This document shows, piece after piece, positions 9,883 through 21,400 of a stretch of 25,000 nt of DNA. The first letter of the stretch is position 1, and each line of letters starts with the position of its first letter. Location: NCBI GenBank assembly GCA_000320545.1, contig ADNK01002252.1, positions 1 through 25,000 of the forward strand, read 5' to 3'. A program made the translations under genes and the position numbers. The DNA comes from Bigelowiella natans CCMP2755. Taxonomy: Eukaryota; Cercozoa; Chlorarachniophyceae. The notes below the pieces were generated by a model. That model searched no databases. It worked only from the letters and a program-made list of their open reading frames with translations, and had not been told where the DNA came from.

Positions 9883-11120
9883 CTAGATATGATGCTTTTT
9901 TCGAGTTTTTAATTTGTTTGCATGTGATGTAAGAGTGTTACCTACGTTCGGGTTTAGCTTGCACCATCTCTGTTGGAAAACCACAAGTGAACAATGTGTA
10001 GTCTTCTGAATTAAGCACATTGATGACCTTTTGATGGCAAGACAAACCGTGTGCAGTTTTAAATTTTCGATGGCAATAGGTACACATTGTCGAAACAAAA
10101 TCGGAAGCATCAGAGGGAGTTGATAGCATCAGATTGTGAGTACGCATTTCAGCCTGCTTTAGTTCTCTGCCTCACCAACAAATAACCCGCATCAGACTTC
10201 AATTGACGAATGTAATTAGTTAGCAGGCTGACCTATTCATTGTATTACTTCGCAGCACCAACCTTTCCAGCCTTAATTTAGCATTGTCCCTCCTCTCTTT
10301 CAAGCTTATTGTTAATGTACAAAGGTACATTTAGCAAAACAGCAAAACCCTATCAAGATCAATATTGTATTTTTAGTTCATATACCGAGCCAATCGATCT
10401 TCAAATTTTGCCTTATCCATTAGCAATTTTTGTAAGATACTCTTGGTAGCCAATGGATGAACCTTCTTTAGCTCATTAATTTCGTCAGAGACGACCAGAA
10501 TGCTAAATTTTGCTGTTTCAATGTTTTCTGTGGTAGCTTCAATGTTTTGCTCAACTTTCCTTTCGGTTTCGAAGATATGATTTTTTTTTTCTTTCAGTAA
10601 TTTAAGTTCTTGCTCTTCCTGTAGCCGCCTATGTTTTATGGATTCTTCTATTTCATGAGTGTATGCAAATGCATCTCGTTGAACATCTAATAGAATCTGG
10701 GAATCTAAAAGCTCCGATCTAACTTGATTAAACTGCTCTTTCAAGGTATCAACAGTTGTTTTAAGTTGTTGTTGTTGAGCCTCCAATTTAGCACTATAGC
10801 AACCTAAGTTTCTGATAACAGCTTGTGTCTCCAAAAGTTTGATCTCTTTCTCAGCTCGTTGCTGAAACAGAAGCTGGACCTGGTTAATTAAACTTGTTCG
10901 TTTGTCTGGATTAGTCTGAGTTTAGATATTTACCTCATTTCGGATAGATTCGCACTGCTCTCGAATCTTATTCGTTAGAAGACGAACGTTATCAAAAGAT
11001 TTAGCAGCAGAGGAGGTTTTATGCGCGAGTCTTTTATTTTCAGATTGAAGTTGCTCGATTTCTTGAAGAAGCTTGCTTGATTGCATTGTCATTGATTGTC
11101 TCTCTCCCTCTATCAAGAGG
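9883..11120 (-). CDS. Coiled-coil protein with C-terminal C2H2-like zinc finger
   Basis: Exon 10934-11120 (start unresolved; Met codons at 11092 and 11086) joins exon 10386-10861 in phase 0. That exon joins exon 10028-10166 in phase 2, and 9883-10005 ends with TAG. The first two exons encode more than 200 residues of near-continuous heptad coiled coil rich in Glu, Lys, Gln and Leu. The stop that seems to end the coiled coil at 10373 is avoided by the donor GGCTCG|GTATAT, and the frame continues as LARELKQAEM. The finger is CTYCHRKFKTAHGLSCHQK. Its fourth ligand, His in KTTH, appears only if a 22-nt intron (10006-10027) is removed; otherwise the protein ends at 9938 with an incomplete finger. 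The tail is basic. The family was not recognised; a cytoskeletal or nuclear scaffold role is only a guess. Confidence 0.65.
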
Positions 11121-11764
11121 CTTCATTAGTATGGTCCCACGACATATTATTCACTTCGAAAAGTAGGACAGCTTGGCAATGTTTATGTGTAGATTGAATG
11201 TGTATGAATTGGATTCAGCTTACGTTTAAGGAGCCATTGAACAACAAAAATTGCTCCACGTGAAAGGATGAAAGGTTAGTTATAAAAATCGGAGTGTTCC
11301 AAATCATAAAAATGCAGGCTGGTCGATTATAGCGTCATAGAATTTAGAGGAATAAGTCTAGAAGTTGATAGTACGAGAACAAATTTATTCCATTCCAACT
11401 TCCCTAGATCTGATCTAGTTCTTTCTGCCTGTGCGATGAAGGCAATGTTGCATTTGTTGTGTCATTCAAAATGACAAAGAGATATCATACCCTGAAAACA
11501 TCTAAGGAATATGTCTCAATATCTTGGTAAAAACTAGAACTAAATTAATGGATATTTCACCGATCCATTAAGTTAAAATAAGTTCTGCACTCGCAGCAAA
11601 TTTGTCCCAATAGGTGGAGGAGGGGAGGAGGATGATGGGGGAGAAAGCTGGGGTGAAACACAAAGAGTAGGTTTGTATCTCGAATTGCACATATGAGGAT
11701 AAAAAGGTTGAGTGCAGTGTTGGGAAGATGTGTGATATTTCCGCATCTCCTGACCATTCACCTC
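11121..11764. promoter_or_regulatory. Divergent intergenic region between two genes
   Basis: About 570-640 bp separate the 5' ends of the coiled-coil gene (minus) and the small basic-protein gene (plus), so promoters for both are expected here. The stretch is AT-rich with no microsatellite. I could not identify a TATA box or initiator with confidence. A plus-strand Met at 11693 is an alternative start for the right-hand gene. Confidence 0.4.
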
Positions 11765-12709
11765 ATGCTGCTCTCGGGACATGCTTCTGGGTTGAGTAAG
11801 GACCAGAGTAGCGCCAAGTCTATTGATAAGTCTAGACCCTATGGATGTCCGTCAACGCTAGCCTCAGTATCACAAGAAGAGGAACGTTCTGCAGGTAAAT
11901 CATATCTTTGAGTCAAGATTTTTCCTTCCGAACTAGTGTTTTTTGTCGTGTAGATAGGAAAATGCAGAGGCAACGCTTCCAAAGTGTTGAGCTACAGTAC
12001 TTGTCGATGCTTCATGAGGTAGACATAAATCTCTGGGCCTGCGTAGTCGATTCGCTTTATACATACATACTTTTTCGTTGCTATTCTCCTGAAGGTCAAC
12101 GATGTCTTGGATGTACCGCCAATGTCAGGTAAAGGAATGTTATGAATTAACTGTCCTTGCCCACCTTATGTAAGTAGAACCACAAAAACTCTGAGGGCGT
12201 ACGCCTAATTGGCAAATGTATACATGTGAAAATAATAAATCAATGTTGCAGATGCAAATTTAGAATATCTGGAGAAAGAGCGAAAATTTCTATGCCGAGA
12301 GAAAAGGGAGAAAAAGCAGACGAGCATTAAAGAAGGATTGAATCGAATCCCTTCATTTGGCTACGATTCGCGATGGAGGAGCAAAAACACGTCCAAAAAA
12401 GAATCAGGATTTTTGCCAGTAGCAACACCAGCCAACCGTAGTGCAAACCTCTTTTCAATTTGATAATCGTGGTGCTAGAGTAATTCTGACAGCTTCATCT
12501 GTTTTTTTAATTTTGTAGGAAAGAGGAGGAAGCAGTCCCAACCACAGACAAGACATATTGAGGGAAGAAAGCAACACGATAAGAGGAAGAAGGATGCCAA
12601 CGTACAACTCAGGGATGCTGAGGATAATGGAGCCCGAGGAGTACTTCTAAACTTATTTGTTTTCGAAGCCGTTGTGCGCAGCATAGCTGGCAGTGTGCTA
12701 ACCATGTGA
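11765..12709 (+). CDS. Small basic protein, five exons, unidentified
   Basis: Exons 11765-11894, 11954-12018, 12095-12128, 12252-12437 and 12519-12709 (TGA) join with matching phases (1, 0, 1, 1). They encode about 201 residues, or 225 from the Met at 11693. In order there is a Ser-rich N-terminus (SKDQSSAKSIDKSRPYG), a helical segment (DRKMQRQRFQSVELQYLSML), an acidic link (VNDVLDVPPMSD), a strongly charged helix (EYLEKERKFLCREKREKK), IPSFGYDSRWRSKN, and a Lys/Arg/Gln-rich tail that fits a nuclear or RNA-binding protein. The acceptor before 12519 follows a T-rich tract. If the last intron is retained the protein ends at 12463 with SANLFSI. The third exon is only 34 nt. I do not recognise the family. 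Confidence 0.6.
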
Positions 12710-13645
12710 TTCGTTTGCCAATTAATGCTTAGGAGTGGAAGCTGTATCAACATCTGGACGTAGACTGACGCTTAAGATATAGTAAATACTCAGAACATCG
12801 TGCGACCCACATAACGTAACGACGAATGTTCCAACAGAGCACGCTCTGAATGTACTGGGTTTAATTAGCGTGTCACGCACTGCCACAGATCGGATATCAG
12901 TAGCACATCGCTAGATCGACTCGCTAAATAATGATATATAGTGTCCATGCATTTCTTGCTAATTGAAGTACAATGATTTTTTAATTGCATATTGAAACGG
13001 GATCCGATGAGCGTAGCGAGATGCCGAGCATTGGCTCTTGTCAAATAATGTTAAAATTGCATAATGTTTGTGCATTTGCATTGGCCCGTGGCATAACCTG
13101 CAGCTACTACCTTTCACTTTGCTGCGCTTCCAAAGTAACAGCTACAACAAATGTGAAACACACAAACTTTCACAAATTAATTACACATACGATATACGCA
13201 TGCACGACTGCTTGGTGGATCGCAAAAAAATGGCGGTCAGGCGGTAAAGGGCGGCTGCCTAAACAGCTTTGGTCGTCGTCTCGTTGTCATGAAAAAGAAA
13301 CCATTTCATCTTTGCTAGTTTGCAATTTGGTCCGGCTTTACGCCGGCCTCGATCCTGCTAGCCTGGCATTTCAATAACGCGCAATAATACCATGATTTCA
13401 TCTGAAGTTCAATGTTGCATGGCAATCGCAGAAGGCACTGGCAGTCCCATATCTAGCCATGTGATGTTCATGTAATGTCGCACTTGCGGGTCCGAAAATC
13501 TCTTATATATCCAAGGTGTGTAGCTGTTTGCGTTTCCTATTTGCGTGTCTGCATTCTATGCCGGACCCCGTCACCATGATACACAATGCATGCTCGGTAA
13601 TCAAAGATTTTTTTATTAAGCTGCTTGTCATAGATTCAATAACAT

Positions 13646-13681
<36 letters not shown>

Positions 13682-13752
13682 GAATAATGCTGCGACGGGA
13701 TGCACACGCATGCGATTCAGCGCTTATTACTATAATGAGCGGTTACTATTTC
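12710..13752. other. Convergent 3' spacer with (AT)n
   Basis: No convincing gene. The plus-strand frame at 12985-13377 has no splice or compositional support. An (AT)n tract at about 13649-13676 lies some 80-100 bp past the NAA15 stop. The stretch is rich in GCATGC, CATG and CTAG words like the other convergent spacers, but lacks an exact copy of AATGCTAGAATG. Confidence 0.5.
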
Positions 13753-14615
13753 TTAAGATTTTGCGCCAGCTTCCGTCGATGCCTCCAACTCTTTCGCCGC
13801 TTCCTTGAAATCGGGGGTGAGGGAGAAATTCTCGTGAAGAGTTTTACGCATGGCCTCTATTTTATCTGCAGGGAGTTTCAGCGTCTTGACAAATGCGAAT
13901 GCCTCCACAGACGCTCCCAGATCCATCGCACACTCGGCGAATTTTCCTTCGTGAATTGCCTCGTAGGCTTTCTCGGCGCCTGCGTTGCACACAGGAAGAG
14001 ATCGTCAATTCCCACACCACTTCATTTCGCAACAATTTGACGGAAAGGGCAACGAAGAAACTTCGTACGATGGAATCTCGTGGATTCTTTAATAAGCTAA
14101 ACGCTGAGCTGCGTCATAATTATAACCATAATAATAATAACTATTATTATTATAATCATCCTATATCACCATCGCTTCTACCTTGTCCAAGGAGGACCCG
14201 ACATTTAGCCGCAACAGTCCTGTGGCGCAGGGACGCAAGATTTGCTTTAAGGTAGCTGTCATTGAATGCTGCGAGATCATCGGACGATTTTGGGATCCTG
14301 ATTGGAGTTAATACGCGTGTGTGATATGCGTGTATGCGTGTATGCGAGCGCGTGTGCCGGATAAATTATCATCATATAATAAGTCCCCTCCCTCCCCCCT
14401 TCTTGTCACCACTATCATGTGAAATACTACTGTGGCATATCCTCCGTCTCCAAGTTGATGATCTTGACCACGGTAGGATGGATATCCTTCTCCTAAACGG
14501 CAGAGAAGCACGGGGAGGGGGGGGGGAGGGTATGAGGGGGGAGTCCTAGCATCTCCGCTATAGACATACATGTTCAACTGTGCCCGTCGTCTTTCTATCT
14601 CGAGCTACTACACTA

Positions 14616-14656
<41 letters not shown>

Positions 14657-14748
14657 CACCTCTTTCAATGCCTTGCCGAGAAGAATGCTATGGTAGTGGA
14701 CCTCAGGAGGAGGGGGGGAAGCGCTCGATGCCAGCTTCAACGTTCTAC

Positions 14749-14781
<33 letters not shown>

Positions 14782-15102
14782 GGTGTTCACCAAATGTACT
14801 TCATTAACGACAAGAATTAAAAAAGAGGGGGGGGGGGATACAAGAATATTCCAAAATTAGTAGCAAGAGATTACTACTCTTCCTCCCATTAATAGTAACA
14901 CAATAATCATACACTTTCAGCAGCCGCCACTACTGCCAAGCAATCAGCACACGTATCTGCCAAAAACTCATCTACCTCTTGATGGCCTGCAGCAACAGCA
15001 AATAGCGCTTCTTCCTCGAATACACCTTCATATTTGTTGGGTGTCGTATAAATGTGAGAGCGAGCGTCTGTCTGCAATGCCAATGCATGTACAACGTGTA
15101 CC

Positions 15103-15147
<45 letters not shown>

Positions 15148-15988
15148 GTGAGACAACGACGATCACGACGACGATGATGGCGCGTTATTGCGGAACAGCG
15201 GGCCATCATATGTGTGTGTGTGTGTGTGTGTGTGGGTATTATATATATATCATCTGTGTTTCTACTTACTGACTACTACTACTGCTGCTACTGTTATATA
15301 CCTCCAGGGCACAGAGATGGGATTGCACTTGATTCGGGGCGTAGCGTTGCATCTGTTTGACCATCTTCGTGGCCTCTCCTAGAGGGTCCTGGGCCTCGGC
15401 ATACTTGCCCCCATCTGGGATCGACTCCTTGAGCGAATTGGCTTTGGTTGCCTCCGAGGAGGCGGTCGCGCTCTGCGAAGCCTTCTCAGGGTCAAGATAG
15501 GTAGGTAGGTTGATAGGAAGATCGATCGATTAATCGATGGAAGAAGTCGAAGAAGATGGGCGATGAGGGGAGAGGAGAAGAGGGGGGGGGGGGGGGGGGG
15601 AAGAGGGGAAAGGAATATTGATTGATTTAGCAGAACGATCATGTCTTGCATCAAAGGCCATCCCTTTCCTCACGTCTTCTGCCTTCTTCTTATTTTTCCT
15701 CCTCCTCTTCTTCTTTCTTTCCTCTCGTTGTTGCTTCATCCTGTTGTTCTTGTGGTGTGGACGACCTCTTTCGACTTCTGTGCCTCCAGCTCAGCCCTCT
15801 TCTTCGCCTCCGCCTCCTCCTTGTGATTGGGATAGGGATAGTGATAGTGGATAGTGATAGGTCAGGAGACGACGACGATGATGATGATGATGGTGGTGGT
15901 GGTGGTGGTGGTGGGAGGCGCAGGAAGAGAAGGAGAAGACGGAGGACGATGGCTATCACTCTTTCTCACTTTATCTCTCTCTCTCCCT

Positions 15989-16054
<66 letters not shown>

Positions 16055-16442
16055 TACCTCTCGCACCCTACCCCATCTCCATCTGTTTATATCTCTCTGA
16101 CGTTCGATATCTTCTCAGTAGTTCTGGCTACAACAGCAGTGGCGGTCGTGAGCAGTGCTCGTAGTACCTTCTTCTTCGCTTTAGCAGCGAGGCGTTTCTG
16201 GCGCTTCTTGATGGCTCTGCGCTCCTTGGCTGTGAGCTTGCTAAGGTCCGCCTCGCCGTTGCCAGCACCTGCTGCCTCCTCTCTCTTTGGCTTGTCGTAC
16301 AGCGTAACAAAAACCTTGATGATCTCGCTCGCGGCCTTGAGGAAGAACCTGTGCCCCCTGAGGTTCTCTTGGTACTTGAGCATGTCCACGTATGCGCGAA
16401 GCGTTGTCTTCCTGAGACACCACCTGAATGTATACAAATATA

Positions 16443-16482
<40 letters not shown>

Positions 16483-18423
16483 TGCTGTGTTGTTTTGATT
16501 ATGTCGCGGCGTGCTGCTGCTGCTGCTGCTGCGAAGAAATGGAAGGAATTCGATGGGTGAACGATGATGATGACGACGACGACGACGATGATGATGATGG
16601 TCTGAGTTGTGACTGGGGGATAACTCTCTCTGCCAGAGTGTAAGGCAGAGCGTCGTGTTCATTACACAGGTCAGCCTCATCAGATGCACAAGAGGCCGCC
16701 CCCTTATTGTTGTTTCGCACTTTGCTCACTGCTACTGCTACTGCTGCTGTTGCTGACTACTCTACTAGCTGTGACGACGTATGTATTACGTGTGGAAGTC
16801 GAACTGATCCTCGGAAATGTCTTCGAAATGCTTCTCCACGGAATACAATCTAAACACAAGAAGAACAAGAAGAAGAAGAAGGAGGAGGAGGACAAGCCAC
16901 AAGAACAGCACCAATGAGATAAAGATAGAGAAGGGAGGCGCTGACATCTTCGGAGACTGTCTGAAGGAACCGATGTTTGTATCTTCGCTGATTGTCTACT
17001 ACGTTTTCCCCATTTAATAAAAAACCGACCCCACGAAGTGCCCCGACCCCCTACATCCATCATCTAGAGAAATATCAAGAAATGGACTCGTCGCCTCCAT
17101 CGAGAGGGGCAACACACACACACACACACACACACATACACACACGCATATACGAACACACCGACGTCCCCGTTGTCGCAGCTAACTAATGCTGGGCGGT
17201 TCTACTACTTCGTTAGAGCTTTTGCGTAGTTCCCGAGCTTAAGCTGACTCATCCCGTACGAGAGCTCATACCTTCGAGAAAGAGAGGGTGAAACCGAAGA
17301 ATATAAGCAGCATTATCATGGATCTTTTATAGAAAGAAGAATGTTCACATTTGGGTATTTCATTTCATGCTGAAAGCAACAATCGTATCTGCCCTGACAG
17401 CCATGAGTGCTTTCGGTTATATATAGTACTCGTTTTATCGTATACTGCTTTGGTGTTCTTATTATTCATGTTGTGGGTGTGTGCACACGCGTCGTCTTGT
17501 TTTCGTTCCTACATACCACATAGCTTGCATTTCGAAGAGGCTGTCTAACGTGTCGGAATCCCGTAGGAAGAGCTTCACAATCCTCTCTCCGTCCTCCACC
17601 TAATATATATCATCATCAGTCATTATAGTCATCGTTATCATCGTTTTTATTAACAACTATCATCATCATTCTTCCGCTCCTTCTTTCCTCCTCCTCCTCC
17701 TCCTCCTCCTCCTCCTCCTCCTCCTCCCTCATCTATCCTCCCACACAGATTTTAAAGAAGGTAGAAGCAGACGGTAGTAATAGTAGTAGTAGAAGTAGTA
17801 GTAGTAGTAGTAGCGAATAATACAGAGAATGAGGCTACCTTCCCAGCTCTGAAAGCGTATCGTACGCACTTGGTATTGAGGTACCTGGTTGTTGTTGTTG
17901 TTGGAAACAGGATGGTGACGACGACGATGAGGAATAATAATATCACCACCACCACCACCACCACCATCATCAATCATCATCATCATCATCATCATCATCA
18001 TTATCATGACCATCATCACTACTGCCGTTGCTACTGCCGCTGTTACCTATCCGCGAGATCCAGCTCCCTAGCGTAGTTGAGAATGTCGTATGCCTTTTGG
18101 AAGTCCCTCTGGTGCTTGAAGGTCCGCGCCCTCAGCACGTGGAGGTCTATGGCCGTCGGCGTGTGCTCAATCCCCTCGTCGAGGAGCTTCAGGGCCTCCA
18201 TCGGTCTGCCCAGGAACTCGTGGTGGCTGGCGAGGAAGTACAGCACCCAGACGAAGACGTTGGGGGTCTCGGAGTCGACCTCGTCGCTGGGCGAGAAGCG
18301 CCTGTCTTTCTTGAGGTTTTCGTAGTACGATTTGACGGTCTCCTCGATCGTCTTTACCTTCTCCTTGTCGCCGTAGCTGGGTATACATTCGCAACACAGA
18401 CATACACGCGTATATGTACGTAC

Positions 18424-18467
<44 letters not shown>

Positions 18468-21400
18468 TATATCTTCCCATTCGCCCCCGTCTGCACATAT
18501 GCTTTTCTTCATCATCACCATCATCACCATCTTCTTCTTCTTTTCTGTGAGCGGTACACTACTCCTCCTCCTCCTCCTCCTCCTCCTCCTACTACTACTA
18601 CTACTACTACTGCTACTGCTACTGCTGCCACTCACAGCGACTTGAGGTCCCGGAAGAGAGATGGTACTCCTTTCCGCAGCTTAGGCCTCATGTACTCATC
18701 GACGCGCTCGGAAAATGCCTTGCCGGTGGTGAACGTCAGGGGAAACCGTTTCGCATAGCTACAGTACTTCCACTTGGCTGATGATGAGGACGATGTAGAA
18801 TATGAAGATGATAATGAAGACAATGAAATAACGATGTTTACTGTGATCATCAATTTTGCTAGTGTGGTGGTCTGTGCTGTGCTCACTACCCTTGAAGTCG
18901 TCGTACATCTCGCATAAGCTTTTGGTCTGCTCCTAGAATAGACAAGCGACAGTAAGAGAAGAAGTTTGCGGGGGGCGGCGGGGGGGGGGATGATTGGACC
19001 TCATCGCACCCAATCTCCATACATATAAGTATGTTAACCGCTGACTCCGCTTAACTTGCTTGGAAATTGTTTACTGCGCCAAGACCACCACCATCTCCCC
19101 CCCCCCACTAAAATCTACCACTAACCTCTGTCCATTTGCCGTCCTTCGAGGGGGAGAGGCCAAGGGATTCCTGGAGACCTGTATGATAGGCCTTGTTCTC
19201 GTTGTTGACCTCCAGCAGCTTACGATATACAGCCTCCGCTGCGGCCTTTTGTCCAAGCTTGATCTGAATTCTTGCACGCGTTTGCCTGGTGGTGGAGGAA
19301 ATATGAGGTGTATTATCACTGTGCTTTCTCCCCCCCCCTCTCCTCTCTCTGTGTCTCTCTCTCTGAAATTATACCATCGTGTGCTTGTATGTGTGTGGTA
19401 TGTGAAAAACGCGTCGGGTTTTCGGGACTGGGGGTGATCGTAATCTAGCATGATTAGCGTGTGACAATTGGTCGTACATGCGCAAGGATAGATGAGGAGA
19501 GACGACGACGGCAGCGACGAAGATGATGATGACGACGATGATAAGCATACCAGACATACTGCTTGTCCAGAGCGTCAGCTTCAATCTTTTTAAGATTCGC
19601 GAGAGCTCCCTAACATTATGCCAACAAAAACCGCTCGTCGTCAGAATTGCAGTATATCAGTAAAAACGAGCGGCGCAATTGGTAATCTCGAGGAATGTAC
19701 CTGCCCGCCCCTTATCCCCCCTCTCTCAGACTATAACTACTCACACGACTATCCTCTCTCTCTCTCTCTCTCTCACTGACTTTTAAATCCCCCGACTCTT
19801 CAATGATGCGATTTCGATACAGAAACATCTCGCTATCCTGGTAGTCCCAGACCTGAAGCACGCACGCACACCATGGGGTGGGGGGTCAACAAAGGCGACG
19901 ATATACATTCAGCAGCGTGTGCATTTATCCACAAAAGAACCGCGGACTAGGTAGAGAAGAAGTGAAAGCACGCATGTCTTCTGTCTGACCCTTGATGTGA
20001 TCCTCGTTCTAATCATTTGTTTTGTACAGTTGGTTGGCTTTGCTACCTTATCCTTATCAAGGGTCTTGATGAACGTATCGAGGATATGCAAACACTTCTG
20101 GTGGTCGCCGCACATGTGATTCCCAACTGCGTACGCGATCCAGTTAATCCTCTAGAGGGGGGGGGGGGGGGGGGGAGAGGTTGAGACAGAGACAGACGAT
20201 GAGCAATCTGTCAGCAAAATGCCGTTTAAAGCGCTCTTCTCCCTCCAATAATACCTGGTCAGATTTAAGGACGAGGATTCTACGCCGCGTTTCCTGAAAT
20301 CCATCGTAGACTCCTCTTTGAATTTGTAGCAGTGATAGGTCCTGAGAACACAGCATCAAGCATGGTGTTAATGATGCCTGTTAATGATGTCTCCCCCCTC
20401 GCCGTCCAATGTTGATAAAAAGGACAAGACCTTCAGGATAAGGAGGTTATCTTTATCCCATTTCAGTGCCATCGTGTAGCTCTTAATCGCGTCTTCGTAC
20501 CTATGAAAATATAAAGTAAATGGAAGTGGGAGGGGGGGAGGGGGGGGAGAAAACTCTAAGTTCATCTGAAATAGAAAATATTCTGAAATCTAATCGATGA
20601 GTCGGATAGTCGTACTTCCTGTCAGATCGATGGATAAGGCCGTACACGTGCCAACACACATGCGACTTGAAGTTCGCTTTCAGTCCCTTTTGTGCGTATT
20701 CGACAGCCTCTTTCTTCCTGCGTGATTAGAGAGGAAATGCTGTGTGTGAGATGCTTGTAAGAGGGAGCGAAAGTAATACACTGACAGTAATTATTATAAG
20801 AATAAAATACCGTTTGAGACAGTTTAAGATCAGCCCCTTCATCGCCAGGGTTTCTAAAATCATTATCCGTAAATTAGTTTCTTATTTTTTTGGGATGTTT
20901 GCACAGGCCTGTATGACTCCGCCATGTTTGAGGAGACCACACACACCACTGCACGGTAGTGATAGCGATAGCATTGAAAACGTAATCGAGATAGTCATAC
21001 CTCCATGGTTTGAGTGTTTTTTCAAGATCTGGTCCGCATTTCGCAGTCCCTTCTTGTATTGCTTCTGCTCGTAGCATTTCTGTGGAGAGAAGGTATTAGT
21101 ACAATCCGTGAAGAAATCGGTCGAACAGCCCTAGTACAGCCGGGGACACATATCGCAAGCACGCCCCGCGTTCCGGTGATTAATCGAATATAAATTTGTT
21201 ACAATTACATTGAACGTTCAACTGAAATATGCTAGACTCTCTCCATGCTACCGTGCTATTTATAACACAACATTGTTCTATCGCTCTCATCTCCCTTCAT
21301 TTTCCAGGCGAACGAACCCCAGTTAAGCGCGCATGCATGCATGATGCAAGTCTCTTGTCTCTGCAGCGCAGTGGCGGTGTGCACATATCGTTTTCTCTTC

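Noticed and set aside
12985-13377. A 130-residue plus-strand open frame as a single-exon gene
   Set aside because: No recognisable motif, no splice support, and composition like the surrounding spacer.
15102-15147. His- and Met-rich peptides as metal-binding proteins
   Set aside because: Encoded by a (CAT)n microsatellite within NAA15 intron 21.
15646-16498. Long plus-strand open frames rich in Ser, Leu and Asp
   Set aside because: They are translations of (CT)n, (GAT)n and (GGT)n tracts inside NAA15 introns, antisense to confirmed exons.
18028-18645. A 205-residue plus-strand open frame
   Set aside because: It is antisense to NAA15 exon 13, whose minus-strand protein is clearly conserved, and ends in repeat translation.
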